Assembly: GCA_033030425.1 (NCBI GenBank)
Contig: JAUFSD010000013.1
Location: 1,302,001-1,366,000, forward strand
Length of the DNA: 64,000 bases
DNA from: Verpa conica
Lineage: Eukaryota; Ascomycota; Pezizomycetes; Pezizales; Morchellaceae
Direction of reading: 5' to 3'
A program made the position numbers and the translations under genes. Below the pieces are notes generated by a model. That model saw only the letters and a list, made by a program, of their open reading frames with translations. It was not told the DNA's origin and made no database searches. Below are positions 31,853 through 44,150 of the stretch, piece after piece (the first letter of the stretch is position 1; every line of letters begins with the position of its first letter).

Positions 31853-33829
31853 CGCATGGAGATATCTCAGAGCTACAGATTCACAAATAAGGCAAATAAC
31901 TAGCTATGATTCCCAATATTAAACAGGTTCAGGAAGATTCCATTACCAAGAATTGCATATAATCCAATACATGATACCAAGATCTATACCACTGCCACTT
32001 ATCTACCCCCCTGGTTGTGCCCGTGCATACTCCTCCTGTTTCCGGGTTATTATGCTGGCGGACAAGTAGAACAAGAAAGGTAGATACTTGTACAAATACA
32101 GATGAAACCTGTTGTAGTTTTATTTTTTTCACCACGAATTACGCACCTTACCCCCGGTCGTAGCGGGTCGAATTATCCCAGATAATACGGTACTTGTTGC
32201 CTGCCCCGAGTACTATACCAAGACATGGAGATTGCCGCTCGGTCTTTATGCTACTTCCGTATATTGATCCAATGATATACTGTCAGCTGTGTCGCATATG
32301 TAAGGTACAGGTCAACCGTACAAGCTCCAGTAGATGTTTCACATCATAACCAATGATCCGTCAAGGCCGAGTGACCCCGCATGAACCAGAAGATATACGC
32401 ACAAGTCTTCACCGGGAGTAAAAAAGGATAGACACCACTGCGAAAAGTAAGCCACGTCATCTCGGCTAAATAAAGCAGATGGCTTAGGAGAAATAAAGAA
32501 AATAAGCAAGCAAGCGGGGCTAGCCGAAAGCTTTGACCACACATAGCGGTCTCCAACTATCTGCGAGGATCAAAAAAAAAAAAAAACAATCCATCAGTAA
32601 TCCATTAGGAGGCTATGGTCACTCCGAGCACGAAGCCCCATCACGTTCGATCGATGGCAGCCAGTGTCAGCAATAGACTCATACTTGGCACCTTGGCTCT
32701 TGGCGGCGCAGAGTATATGTAGACAATTGGATGTCTCATAAGTAAGATGGAAGTTTTTTTTTTTCTTTTCTTCCTTTTGTTCTTTATCTTCAGGCACATT
32801 CTAGATGGTATATTGTTAATATACGATATCTAATTTTAATCATACCGAGGAGGCTGTATGTGGTTTCTAAGACAGGTGAGGTCTTTTTTTTCTTTTTTTT
32901 TCTTTTTTATACTGAGACGTTGTCGGTGGAGGATCGATCTGGTTAAGGTGTGGAATAGGCTAATTTTTGTTCTTAGGAGTTCCAGGTTTTTTGATAATTT
33001 CCAGCTGAATTTAAGGGTTGGTGTTATAGTGGTTGTTACAACTATGCACCCGGGATCACTCGTTTGTCCTACCGTTGTATTTGTAATAAATTATAAAGAA
33101 GTTTATTAAATTGTTTCAACCAATACCTCGCGTAGCATTCACACGAATACGAGGAGGGGAAAGAAAGAAAGAAAGAAAGAAAGAAGGAAAGAAAATACTT
33201 GCAACACAAAGCATAAACCAACTCTCGTAGAATAATACTCCCCATACCTGAAGTGCCGCGACCGAAAGCTCCGGCGCACGTGCGGAGGCTAACAACGGGT
33301 TTCGCAAGATGAATCACACACCACCACTGCTCTCCGTGGGACTTACCGGTTCCAGCACACCAGAAGAGGTTACTGCTGTACCTCCCCCCCCGATTACCGT
33401 CCAATCCCAGTCTTGACCTACCCGCATGCGCCGGAAACACTCGGGTAAGGCAAAAATGACATAAGTGAAGAGCAAGTATGTAGTATGCAGTACGACACTT
33501 AGTAAACTATATCTCGCCGGGGATAGTATGTACCTGCCGGCTACATTAACACTTGCCTGCAGGGCGGAGTCGTGGATTGGGTGCTGGGGAGTTGTGCTGG
33601 GCTGGCTGGACTGGACTGGACTGCTGGCTGGCTCGCGAGCTGGTTTAGGCTGGGCAATAATCCTTCCCTGCAAGATGCGGTCCCATCCCGCCGCACCCGT
33701 AAGTTTAAAATGAAAAAGGTTCCTCTGCTCACTCTTGATCTGAGTTAGTATCGACTTCTCCACACATACACGGAAAGAACAAAAAAGACCCTTCAAACGG
33801 ACGTCGCATTACCATGTCCGGCATTGGAA
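31853..33829. other. intergenic, no supported gene
   Basis: No frame is convincing. It contains poly-A at 32572-32586, T-rich tracts (32756-32776, 32883-32910) and the GAAA microsatellite at 33160-33189. The last few hundred bases are likely the promoter of the rhodopsin-like gene. Confidence 0.45.
33160..33189. repeat. (GAAA)n microsatellite
   Basis: About six GAAA units with one GGAA variant. Confidence 0.8.
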
Positions 33830-35493
33830 ATGCTCTCTGACCTCATAACGCTAGTAGTAGGATACGTTCTATACTTCATAGCCCTTTGCATAATAACGAC
33901 CCGACTTGCTGCAACATGGGCGAGGGAGAAGAAGTGGAGTACAGATGACTACTGGATGTTGGTCGCTTTGGTGGTGCTGATTCTTAGGATTATTGTCAGC
34001 CATCTGGTTCTGGAGTACGATACGAATAATGTGGAGCACGCGGATATTTTGACGCCTAATGATATTCATAGGAGGGAACTTGGGAGTAAGATGGCTTTGG
34101 TTGCGAGATGTTGTTATGCTGCATTGTAAGCTCGTCATCTCAATTGCACTTGGGAAATCTCTATCATAAGTAATAAAGTGTTGATTCTAACAGGACTATT
34201 GTTTCTGAAGTATATGGTCCATGAAATGCTGTATACTCGCTTTGTACTCGAGGATTGTTGAGCAATTGGATGAATATCGGAAGTTCATCAAATATATCTG
34301 GGTACTTCTGTTCCTGACATTTGCGGGTGTGATGGTTTCGACTCTTTTGGAATGCCGTCCATTTCACCAGTGAGTTTCCTCGAGTTCTCTCTCGTACTTT
34401 GTTTTCACCCCATCCCCTAAAAAAAGGAGCATCTTTCTAATTTGATCGTCATAACCGTATAGTTACTGTAAGCTCCCGGCTGATCCTTGAACCGAACCCG
34501 TGAAAAGAGACTAATTTCAAACCAGGGCAGGTATATCCCAATCCAGGAGGTGAGTTAACCATAATTAGACCCAATAACTTTTTTTCCCCTTCCTGCAGAA
34601 CTCCCAGTTAACCAATACTCTTATTTCTACAGCAGCTTGCACATTTGCCGAAGCACAACTATATACAACAGGTTATTACCACCAAACCCTTAGCAATATG
34701 TTTTCTTGCCAGGAGAAAACGGCAAGATTTTTGACCCTACATATGTAACTAACAGTAATCCCAGGCGCCTGCAACATCGCAACCGATCTAATCCTCATAA
34801 TATACCCCCTCCCCATGGTGTTTCGAACCCATCTCCCACTAAGACGGTAAGCCCCACCTTGTTTCAGCACACCTTTTATAAACCATACCTAACTCGGAAC
34901 TCCCCCCACATTAGGAAAATACAACTTTACAGCCTCTTCTCACTCGGTTTCTTTGTTATTCTCGTCAGCATCTTCCGCCTCCCATTCGTTATCGAAAACC
35001 ACGCCATCCAAAGATGGCGAACATTAGTAACATCTCCCCCGCCCTCTTAAAACCCGCCACATAGCTAACACTGGTTTTTAGTTCGCATCGATAGAAATGC
35101 TGGTTGCATGCTGCGTGGCGAACGCTCCAGTAATATATAGGATCATCAAAGCACAGGCGAAAAAACACTCCTCCGACCACTCGGGATCAACGCCGCGGAC
35201 TCCTAACCAGGCATACTGGTTCTCGGCTAATCGGTCGTCTAGAAGACATACGGCTCAGCCGGATGAGATTGAGTTTTCAGGACTAGGTCTGGCAACAACT
35301 GTGGTATGTTTTTTTTTTCTCTACTCCAAGAGAGACAGAGGGGGGGTTAGTTTTTTATGTGGCTGATTTTGTGTGTTTTTTCTAGGAGGCGGATCCAGAG
35401 TGGGGCATTGATGCAAGTACGACAGTTGATTCCGGGAGTGTCGAGGGTGATAAATCTCAGACTCCTGAGTTACAGATACACCAGCCAGTTTAA
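33830..35493 (+). CDS. fungal rhodopsin-like integral membrane protein
   Basis: Nine exons with consistent phases: 33830-34125, 34211-34369, 34463-34467, 34526-34549, 34633-34671, 34765-34846, 34915-35026, 35082-35303, 35386-35493, giving 348 residues. The third exon is only 5 nt but is required to read ECRPFHHYWQVYPNPG, the conserved segment of the fungal rhodopsin-domain family. Further family signs are KKWSTDDYWML after the first membrane segment, NIATDLILIIYPLPMVF and SIEMLVACCVANAPVIYRI in the last. About seven hydrophobic segments, then a hydrophilic C-terminal tail. Ligand and function are unknown; related proteins include PTH11-like plasma-membrane receptors, but no CFEM domain is present. 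The start at 33830 is the first in-frame ATG; an ATG at 33814 is out of frame. Confidence 0.85.
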
Positions 35494-37598
35494 TGTTTAA
35501 AAAAAAGAAAAGAACGGTATTCATGTACATAGCTATAAAGCACTAAGAATATCGAAACAAAAAAAAAGACAAGTTACAATGTGAAGTATCTAAAATCCGA
35601 ATCTAGTCTAGTTCGTCATGAGTTATCACTCGTTCTACGCTATGTGCTCCTGGAAGGTGTGCCTCGGTCATTATCGCAAGCTGAATGGAAATCTCCGAGA
35701 TGTTAAATCTTCCTCCTGACTCTGCACCCCACCCCTTCTCCACACACACACATACGGTGGGTCCAGAGCCTAGGTTCGTGGGCTGGGAGAGAGGGTGTAC
35801 GTATACCCTACGTAGTGGCTTTCGTGGGAAATTCTATGGGGTAACCCTGACTACCGAGTTGTGGAGTACATATATGCAACAAGATCATGGGGAGCCTTTT
35901 TTTTTTTTTTTTTTTACTTTGTTGGTTTGTTCCCACTCTTTGGGGTTTCCCACCCGCCCGCAATAAGGTTTTCCCAACGGTACCGAAAGGGAGAGAAAGG
36001 AACCTTCCATTCTGGTTAATTTTTGTTAATGCCTCATTGGATTTAGCCGAGATATATGTTTGTCTTAATACGTATATCTTCTGGTGATTGTCAGGGTTGA
36101 GGTCATAGCGTAGTGGCTTATAACTACCCAGTCAGCTAGTCAGTACTCTTTTTTAAACTCTAAAACTTTCGCCGATGGCTGACTTCTCGGTTAAGTGGGT
36201 GTGAGGCCAATTATCCTACGCTGTCTCAGGACCTGGTGGAATCCCCCCCGTACATATGTCTGGGGAAACCATTCCCACGATGCCGGAGCCGATGGAAGGG
36301 GGGGGCTAGTTGGTGGCTTGTGAGTAAAGTGTAGATTTGGAAAGGGTGGGCTCAACGAGTAAGATTCTTATGTATGTTCTAGGGTAGTTGCATCTCCCTC
36401 GGAAGGAACCAGGAATAAGTCATCTCTAGTCATACTACACACACCATTCAGAGCTTTTGGAGAGAGGTGTTTCCCTGGTTATATGACCCACATATAGTTC
36501 TGATTATTTATTTTATAATATTTTTATCTAGCTTTTTAATTGTTGTAGAATGTTCACTAAATGATACATTTTCTTTTACTCATCTCACAAGCAAGGTAGA
36601 TCTGCAGTGAGTGAGTGGACTGCTTAAACCTGCTCTACTCTACCTGACACCCCCCGGGTTAGGTCGATCGAAGCTTCATTCCCAGGATACTTCTAACAGC
36701 TCGCTTGCGGTTCGAAAGCTATCAATCTGGGTGGGGATTTTAGGGGTTGCACCATAGCTATGTACTCGGGATATAGTTTTACCGGTAAGATCTCTCGACT
36801 ATGCCGTGGTTGGTAGGTAGAATCCGGTACCCGAGACTGTTGCCGAACTCCAGTGGGGTGGACGACAGCGTTGGGTTCCTTCTATATATTTGATCATGCG
36901 ACTGACAGGTCTGTAGTACAGATACAAAAAGGTGTCACTTTAGCCTCGGTGCACATTAAGGAATGAGTGGTTTTTAGTTGCCACACTGAACAGCGCAAGT
37001 CATACTATCTCAGTCTCTCTCTCTCTCATCTCACTTTGGCCTTTTTATAAGGTCTCATTCTCGCAATCACTAATCTTACAGAATTTCTTTATTGTTGACA
37101 ACACAGAAAATCTTCTCGACTCTTATGGTGAAGAATTCCGACTGGTGGTTTGCGTTCTTCTGCGAATAAGCTTTTACCAAGAGTCTTGGGCGACGGGGGG
37201 GGGGGGAGAGAGGGTCAAATCAACGACGGCGGAGAGTAAGGTTAACGAGCCAAGAAGACACGACAGGACTTGGCAAAAGCAGAGACGGGGAATAAACATT
37301 TACTACCGACACGGCAACTGGAAACGTTATCCAGAAATTCTATCTCCCCGATCCTTACCCGTCTATAGAACAGCATTGTTACAAGAGACGTCACGGAAAT
37401 TAGAGAATCCGGATTGTACTTGAGCGGTAATCAGTTTTTCCTTGATTTTCTGTTGAATGACAGATTTTACGAGTTTCATATCCTGGGGGATCATCCCCCC
37501 CGGTGAGCGGGGGGGGGGGGCAAGTGTTTATTTCTATCTTTATAGGCACAAAGCACTCTTCTCGATTCAATCTTACATGATTAATCATACTACCTCAC
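35494..37598. other. intergenic, no supported gene
   Basis: Holds a poly-T run (35898-35917), a (CT)n stretch near 37013-37026 and G runs at 37195-37205 and 37509-37518. Small frames show no family resemblance. The end is the 3' flank of the arginase gene. Confidence 0.45.
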
Positions 37599-38832
37599 CT
37601 ATAGTAAACTCTCACCGAGCGCACATCTAACCAAACTGCAGCCAGCTCTGACCGTTTCTTTTGCACCCGCGCTGTCAGCTGTCGCGCCATGCGCTATCGG
37701 GTTGACCTCGACCTGTGAACAGCAATGTTAGCCTTGCAACCTTATTCTGCTTTTTTTCGTGCGGGGGAAGCTGGGGAACTCACGAGATCCATAGCTACTA
37801 GACAGCCGGTTTCGTGAATGCATTCACAGATGAAATCACCCTCTCTTAGCGTCAAACCACCACGAACGGGAGTACCGGTGCTCGGTGCACTTTTCCGGGT
37901 TTATTAGTTACAGCCTAAAAAGGACTCTGTTTCAAAGCCTAGAATCTAGGGGGGGGGATACGTACACTTGCGGATCCAACGCATCTACATCAAAGCTCAA
38001 ATGAACCGGCATCCCTTCCTGCCCCGGTCCACAATTGATATGCTCCAGCGCCATCTCCATAACCCTACCAATCCCATACTTATCAACATCATGCATACTA
38101 AAGGCCTGAATCCCATTCTCCCTCAATATCTTCTTCTCCGGAACATCGACATCCCGAAGGCCGATATACACAAGCTTCGACACGTTGATTCTGTGCTCGT
38201 CTTTTATCCACCCAAACACCTCGGGGTTTTCCTTCGGTGCTTTCGCAAGACCGGTTAGATACGCCACTGGCATACCGTGGATGTTTCCGGAGCCGGATGT
38301 CTCGGGGGTGTTGATATCCGCATGGGCATCCACCCACACCACGGCCATTTCACGACCTCCGTGGCGCTCCCGGATGGCTTTGGCTGTGCCGGCGATGGTA
38401 CCGATGGCGATGGAGTGGTCGCCGCCGAGAGTGAGCACTAGACGACCTTGCGAAGCTTGCTCGTACACTTGGTCGGCGATGGCTTTGGTGACGCTTGATA
38501 CAGCCAAAGGCTTCAGCATGGGAGCGCGTGCGCCGGCGGTTTTGAGCGGTGGGTCTGAGGAGGGGATCTCTGAGGTGTAGCTGTGTACTATGCCATCGTG
38601 GTGAATGATGTATTCGAGGTCTGTGGAGAGGGATTCTAGGAGACCGGCTTCGATGAGTGCTTTGGGTGCTGCGTCTACACCGGGTTTACACTGTGGTAAT
38701 GTTAGAAGCATAACGCAGGAGTGTAGGGACTCCCCCTCCCCGTACCTGGCCTCCGGAGAAACCGACGGCGACAACGCCGAGTTGGTTCTTTGAGGGGAGG
38801 AACTTTGCCTCGATTGTGGGTGGAGTTGTCAT
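37599..38832 (-). CDS. arginase
   Basis: Four exons on the minus strand: 38832-38746, 38690-37966, 37889-37784, 37712-37599; 343 residues, the usual size for a fungal arginase. It hydrolyses L-arginine to ornithine and urea in arginine catabolism and is normally cytosolic. All manganese-binding signatures are present: GGDHS with H121, DAHADINTP with D150, H152 and D154, and SFDVDALDP with D263 and D265, then the substrate loop [11 protein letters not shown] across the intron 2/3 boundary. The last exon ends [10 protein letters not shown]. No targeting signal is seen. It is equivalent to S. cerevisiae CAR1. Confidence 0.96.
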
Positions 38833-41800
38833 TGCTATTGAGGATGGAAGGACTGTTTAAGTTTTTGATAATAACTAAGGGTAATATTTTTAAAAACCGG
38901 AGGACACAAGATAAAGAATTCTTAGGAGAATAAAGCGAAAAAGAACTCACATCTTCCCGGCTCTTTATATTACCGAAAAATCGACCCCTTCAGCTTATAA
39001 TCATTCCCCCGCTCTCTCTAATTTACGTAACCTACGCTCATCGTGGGGGGTGTTTCTTATCATGAACAAGGCACTTGGGAATCCAGTCTAACACTTGGAG
39101 GAAGTTCTGTCCGGTGGTGGTGGCTTTCTTCACATTTACTGACGTCGGGCCACCTGCTCGGTCGCGTGCAGTTGAACTTAGGGGAATCGCGTGCGTTGTT
39201 TGGTCCCCTTGGTTATCTATGTTGGCGGGGTGAAGTCGCGCTAGGGGTTAGGGCTGGGCCTGGGAGCCGCAAGAAGCCGAGACAGGCTTGGCCAGCCGGT
39301 TGGGCGGGGGGATTGGTTCGTAATATTAATGCAGGGCCTAGTAAGCTAAGGATTTATTGTTCTTGCGCGGGGTGACTGGAGTCTTGGTGTGTGTTTTAGG
39401 TGCTACACTTGGGTCTAACTTTATCGCTTTGTCGCCGGTAAGCCAAGCCTTATAGAACGTCCACCTAAAGTGCAGAATTAAAAGAAACCTTCTGCATATT
39501 AGACCTTAATAAGCTGGAGGTAGTCTTTTTATAATCTAAAGTGTTTGGCAAGGAGTCCTTACAACTCTACCATTCAGATAAAGACTCAATAGAGTGCATA
39601 AGTTAATGCGCCAATGGTAAATGGAACATCTAATTAAGCCAATATGGTAACTGGGGGCGGGAGAAGGTTGGGGCTCCAAAAAGCAAGGTACATCAATTAT
39701 TTGGGAGCAATTAACTCTACAGTAATAGTGGTAGCCCCTTTGTACCTACAATTGATTTATTCATTCTCTAAGTCATTATTACTATTGGAGTTTCCTAATA
39801 TGGTTAATGGAGGATGGTGGATATGGGTCACGTGTCTTTTTATTCACTATATTTGAGTATCTAGGCGGGACACCCATATGAAGTTTTAGGGTTAATTTGT
39901 TGAAGCATATATCTCTCTATCCCTTTTAGACAATTCAATCAAAATCCTTTTGCTCCAATCCTCATATCGGTCAGCCGAGTGATAATCAGTGACTAATTAA
40001 ATTCAGCAGTTAACTAACTTCTCGGAATGGCTAGAAATTAGCTTAAAAGATGTATTGCCTACCATTTAAGAAAGCTATTATTCTTTATTGGAGAAGTAAG
40101 AAAGGATTAGCTGGGGGATGTAGTTTTGATTTTGATTTTTTGAATAAAATTTTAGCTTTTTAGGTGTTATGCTAATTACTCGATTGTATAGGGTATAGCA
40201 GATATATAAATTTTGACCCTTTCGGGGCCGGGGCGTACCTATCGGGGAACGCCCTATATGGGCTGACTTCGGGGGATGCCCCCTTATAATGGGTAATGAC
40301 ATACAAGTATTTCTAGCTACTCGAAGACACCCACAGCACAAGATCCTTAGATACAATAAACCAATCTATAAAAGCGCAAAAAACTGGAATAAAGTTTATA
40401 CGTTCTTGCTATCATTCCTATTTTTACACTGTACCCATATGGGGATATGAAGTCTACCCCCCAATATCCCCCCGTTAGGAAGCGCCCCCAAGACAATATA
40501 TTTCAAGCAGAGACGGATAATTGTGAGCCTAGATGATTCCTGATAAATTTAGTTGTTTATGATTCCTCCTTCATAAATCTAGAACTAACGATACACATAT
40601 ATACCAGAAGTACCTCTACGTACTCTGATCTAGTAAAACCGAGTGAAATACCGTGACTTAGACGGTAAGACTGATTACCCGGCCCTCAAATAGCTCTCCA
40701 TATTGACCTATCAACCACCCCTAACCCATCAACGTTGTGTCATAACCACGACTGTAGCAGTGAATTCCACGGCTCCTCCTCTCCGCAGGACATATGACTC
40801 ATGTATCCGGCACAAGTCCATCAAGAAAAATATGTCCTTTCACATCGGTGCTGATCTATCCCAGCAGAAATCTAGAGATAACATGGTAAGTTACTTCTTC
40901 TGTAGTAGTGGGGTTATTAAGCTGGCTTAACTAATTGATTATAATAGACGACCGAGTTAGTGACCTCACAAAAGTACAGCTCGTATTCATGACTAGATTT
41001 AAACTGCTTATAGCCCTTGATAAGACCTTGGGAATATAAAGGCCAATGTCAATATTAATCAGTTGTCATCAAAGATAGAGCATTTTTCTGGTACCGTACG
41101 TTAGGAGAGACATTTCCGAGCTAAAGGGTACTGTCGGGGGGTTGCGTGGGGTGTAAAATCACTGATCTAGCAGACTAGGTTACCCCTCGGTAGTGCTACA
41201 GTAAAAGCTCTCTATAGGAATACGGTCAGGAACTTAAATGATAAATTCATTCATTCATTCAATACGGTCAGGACCGAAATTTGAGAAGAATACTCTTATA
41301 GAATAAGTATTATAACCAAATGATGGCTATTTTAGCTAGAATACTCATCAATATTGTCTAGTACGGCTCTTCTCGGGGGTTTTATACTAGGAATGTTCTG
41401 ATAGAGAGCTTTTACTGGAAAACCGTAAGTCATAATATAGTACTCGTGGACAAGATTATTACTAATTTCTATAGGTGGTCGTTTTATTATAAAAAGCTAC
41501 CTAGAAGGGCATAAAATATTTTCTCAAAAGAAGCAGGATGGTGGAATAGTTCAAGCCCCCCCTTTTGAATTAAATAAAAAGGTCGATGGAAGTGGAGTAA
41601 TAGGCTGGCGGGTACCTGGAGGTGAATTTACTGGCGTTTGTGTATTTTCAATATGATAAGCGTTTTCTTCTTTCAGAATTTGATAGTAGCATGATGTTAT
41701 TTCCGACATAGTTTTCTTAGAGCTCATAATAGGTTGAAGAGTTGAAGAGTTGGAGTAATCTTTCTATTTCGAGTAAATGACTTTCCTCTTGGGGAATATG

Positions 41801-42173
41801 GGCGTTATTTGCTCTAGGTAGTTGACTTCATAAAGTGAAAAGGTATATCTAAGCCTATAATACTTCATGACTAAGAGATGGTGCTAGGCTCCCGAGCTAT
41901 TTAGTTAAATAACTTCGACTCTTAGTAGTCATTTATTTAATGCCCTTCTCGCCTCTAATAAAACGCATATAGTATAACTGCACGAAGAGTAGTAATTCTT
42001 ACTTGTATTCCTATGTAGAATCGTGATTTATGATTACCGAGATAATTCGATATGTTCACAGAAAGTCACTCGGACACATCCTGTACTTCGTATCACAGAA
42101 CCCAGGGCCCAACCTGAATATAGCGCCCCAGCTATTCCAACCCCAATAAAAAGCTATATCCCCAATAACAAGC
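38833..42173. other. intergenic, holds one MITE
   Basis: About 3.3 kb without a supported gene. AT-rich after 39.5 kb. A GC-rich palindromic patch lies near 40221-40285 (CGGGGGATGCCCCC). A 219-bp inverted-repeat element sits at 41199-41417. Confidence 0.5.
41199..41417. mobile_element. MITE with 17-bp inverted ends
   Basis: CAGTAAAAGCTCTCTAT at the left is perfectly repeated in inverse at the right end. The ends resemble those of pogo/Fot1-like (Tc1/mariner) elements. TA precedes the left end; the right flank is GA, so the TA duplication would have changed. A 4-bp TTCA repeat (41240-41256) lies inside. No coding capacity. Confidence 0.75.
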
Positions 42174-44150
42174 CTACAAAACCTCCTCTTCCCACTCTGC
42201 ATAAGTTGCCACCACCCATTCACAAAACGTCTCCCAAGAGCGTCTCCACTCCTTCATCCTCTCATCTCTAATCCCTTCTACGGTACCCACCTCAACCCCT
42301 TCAAACGCCGCATACTTCACTGTTGTCTCTGCAAGATCACCTAGCCCTTCAAGTCCCACATTATCAAACGCCTGCAAGACCTGCCAATGATCATGCGTCA
42401 TGCTGGCAGTCGTCTTCTGTCCCAGGATTCCAGGATCATCATTGTTAAGCGTCGTTGGCACTCCATGGGCTAGTAATGCGGGGAGGGAGTGACTAAGGAT
42501 GCTCGATGTGAGACGGAGGATCTCGTTAGAAACAGGACAGACCTCGAGACAGATGTTCCTCTCACGACAGAGCTTCATGAGATGGGGGTGTTTAAAGAGT
42601 GAGAAGCCATGACCGATCCTCTTAGTCCCTAGGAGGATCGCGTCAAAGAGGTTTTCGTCAGTGGAATTTCCATCACCGAGGGTTTCGCCGGCGTGGAAAA
42701 AGAATGGCATGTCGACTTTTTCTTGGCGGCAGTATTCGCGGAACCAGAGGATTTCCGGAAGGAGGTCTTTGTGGGGGCGGCCGAGGTCTTCTTGGCCAAC
42801 AAGGTCGAAACCTTCATAATCGCTGTTAGTAAGTATAAATTAATATTGGGGAGGCATGGACTCACCAGCGATGGCACTTGGATATAGTTTCTTCGCTTCT
42901 ACACATTCCTTCATGCTCTCTCTGATAGTCTCATCGTCAAAGATTCTGATAGTAGTCCAGATCATCCTTGCACCCCAGAACCCTTCCCCCTCAGGCGATG
43001 CTTTGTACCGTTCGACCTCCTCTGAAAAGGCACGGATGACCTCAGAGCGCGGAATGATCTCTCCGGTGTTAGCCGCGCGGAAAGTCATCAAGTATGCCGA
43101 CCTGACATCAACCCAGAGGACATTATCGAGGTGCAAGTGGTGAAGAATATGACGAACCTATCACAAATCAGAAATTTATTTCTTCCATCTTAGTATTAAA
43201 AAATTGCGCCGGGAATGGGACATACAAAAGCTCGATAAATTGGCTCGTAATAAATAATCCCCTGGATAATCCTGAAAACACCCTGAAACTTCCGCCACAC
43301 CATATTGATCCCCTCGTGGTGCTTCAAGCTCTCCTCGGCAGTAATGGTAGTCCTACCAATGAGCCATTCCAGAAACGCCTCTCTAGCGGTAGTTCCGGTC
43401 CCATCGATATGTCCGGAACCCATGAGGAGGTTCGCCGGGAATGAATCTGCGGCTTCGGTGATGGGGATGAGGCCGTTCGAGACATAAGACGACGAGTAGA
43501 GTGATCCAGATGCGGATGCCGGGTGTGGAGAGTATACGAATTGGATGGTTGCGGTTTTGAGGGCCTCGGGGGTAACGAGCGGAATATCGGAGAAAATGTG
43601 CATTCCGGGAGTCTCTAGTGCAAGATCCAAGAGCCAGTTCACTTTTGTCCCATTAGTTATGATCCCAATAATAATATTCAAAAACTACGAGGAAGAGGAA
43701 AAAGGCCACTCTAAGCGAGGGAAAAAGGAATAAACTCACTCTCGACCATAGCTTCTAAATGCGCATGCAACAGACATCCTTTCGGCATCCTCTTGACAAT
43801 CTTCCACAACTTTGTACTCTCCATCCGGTCCTTCGCGAGAGTGAACATCATCCCCGGGTACACATCACCCTCATCCTCTTCAACCTCCTTCGTCCACACC
43901 GTTGCAGCTTCGTAGCGGCGGATACTGCTTATGATTGTTGCGGCTCTTTTAGCAGTTGGCGAAAGACGTTGACGGAATGCATGGTCTGTGTAACGCCACC
44001 AATGACGTTAGCTCATAGCTCCACGAGCCCCAGAGAGAAAACCGAATTTCATATACCATGTCGAAGCTCCTTTTCGTGAGCGATGAGGGCAGACCGCTCA
44101 GCGAGATAGGTCTCTAGTTGAGCGGTGACTGTATCTTCAATAGTAGACAT
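42174..44150 (-). CDS. ADA2/CECR1-type adenosine deaminase-related protein
   Basis: Five exons: 44150-44057, 43985-43740, 43641-43226, 43157-42866, 42811-42174; 561 residues. It is a member of the metal-dependent adenosine deaminase family, ADGF/CECR1 branch, converting (deoxy)adenosine to (deoxy)inosine. Active-site residues are all present: HAH (H105, H107) and H389 as zinc ligands, E392 in HAGE as proton donor, H417 in GHG, and the D474-D475 pair in NNDDPGILG. The branch-specific insert between HAH and HAGE is long. Animal ADGFs are secreted, but the N-terminus here (MSTIEDTVTAQLETYL) shows no signal peptide, so an intracellular role is likely. The intron 4 acceptor was chosen (..GAAG) because it alone gives IAGFDLVGQEDLG. 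Confidence 0.93.
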
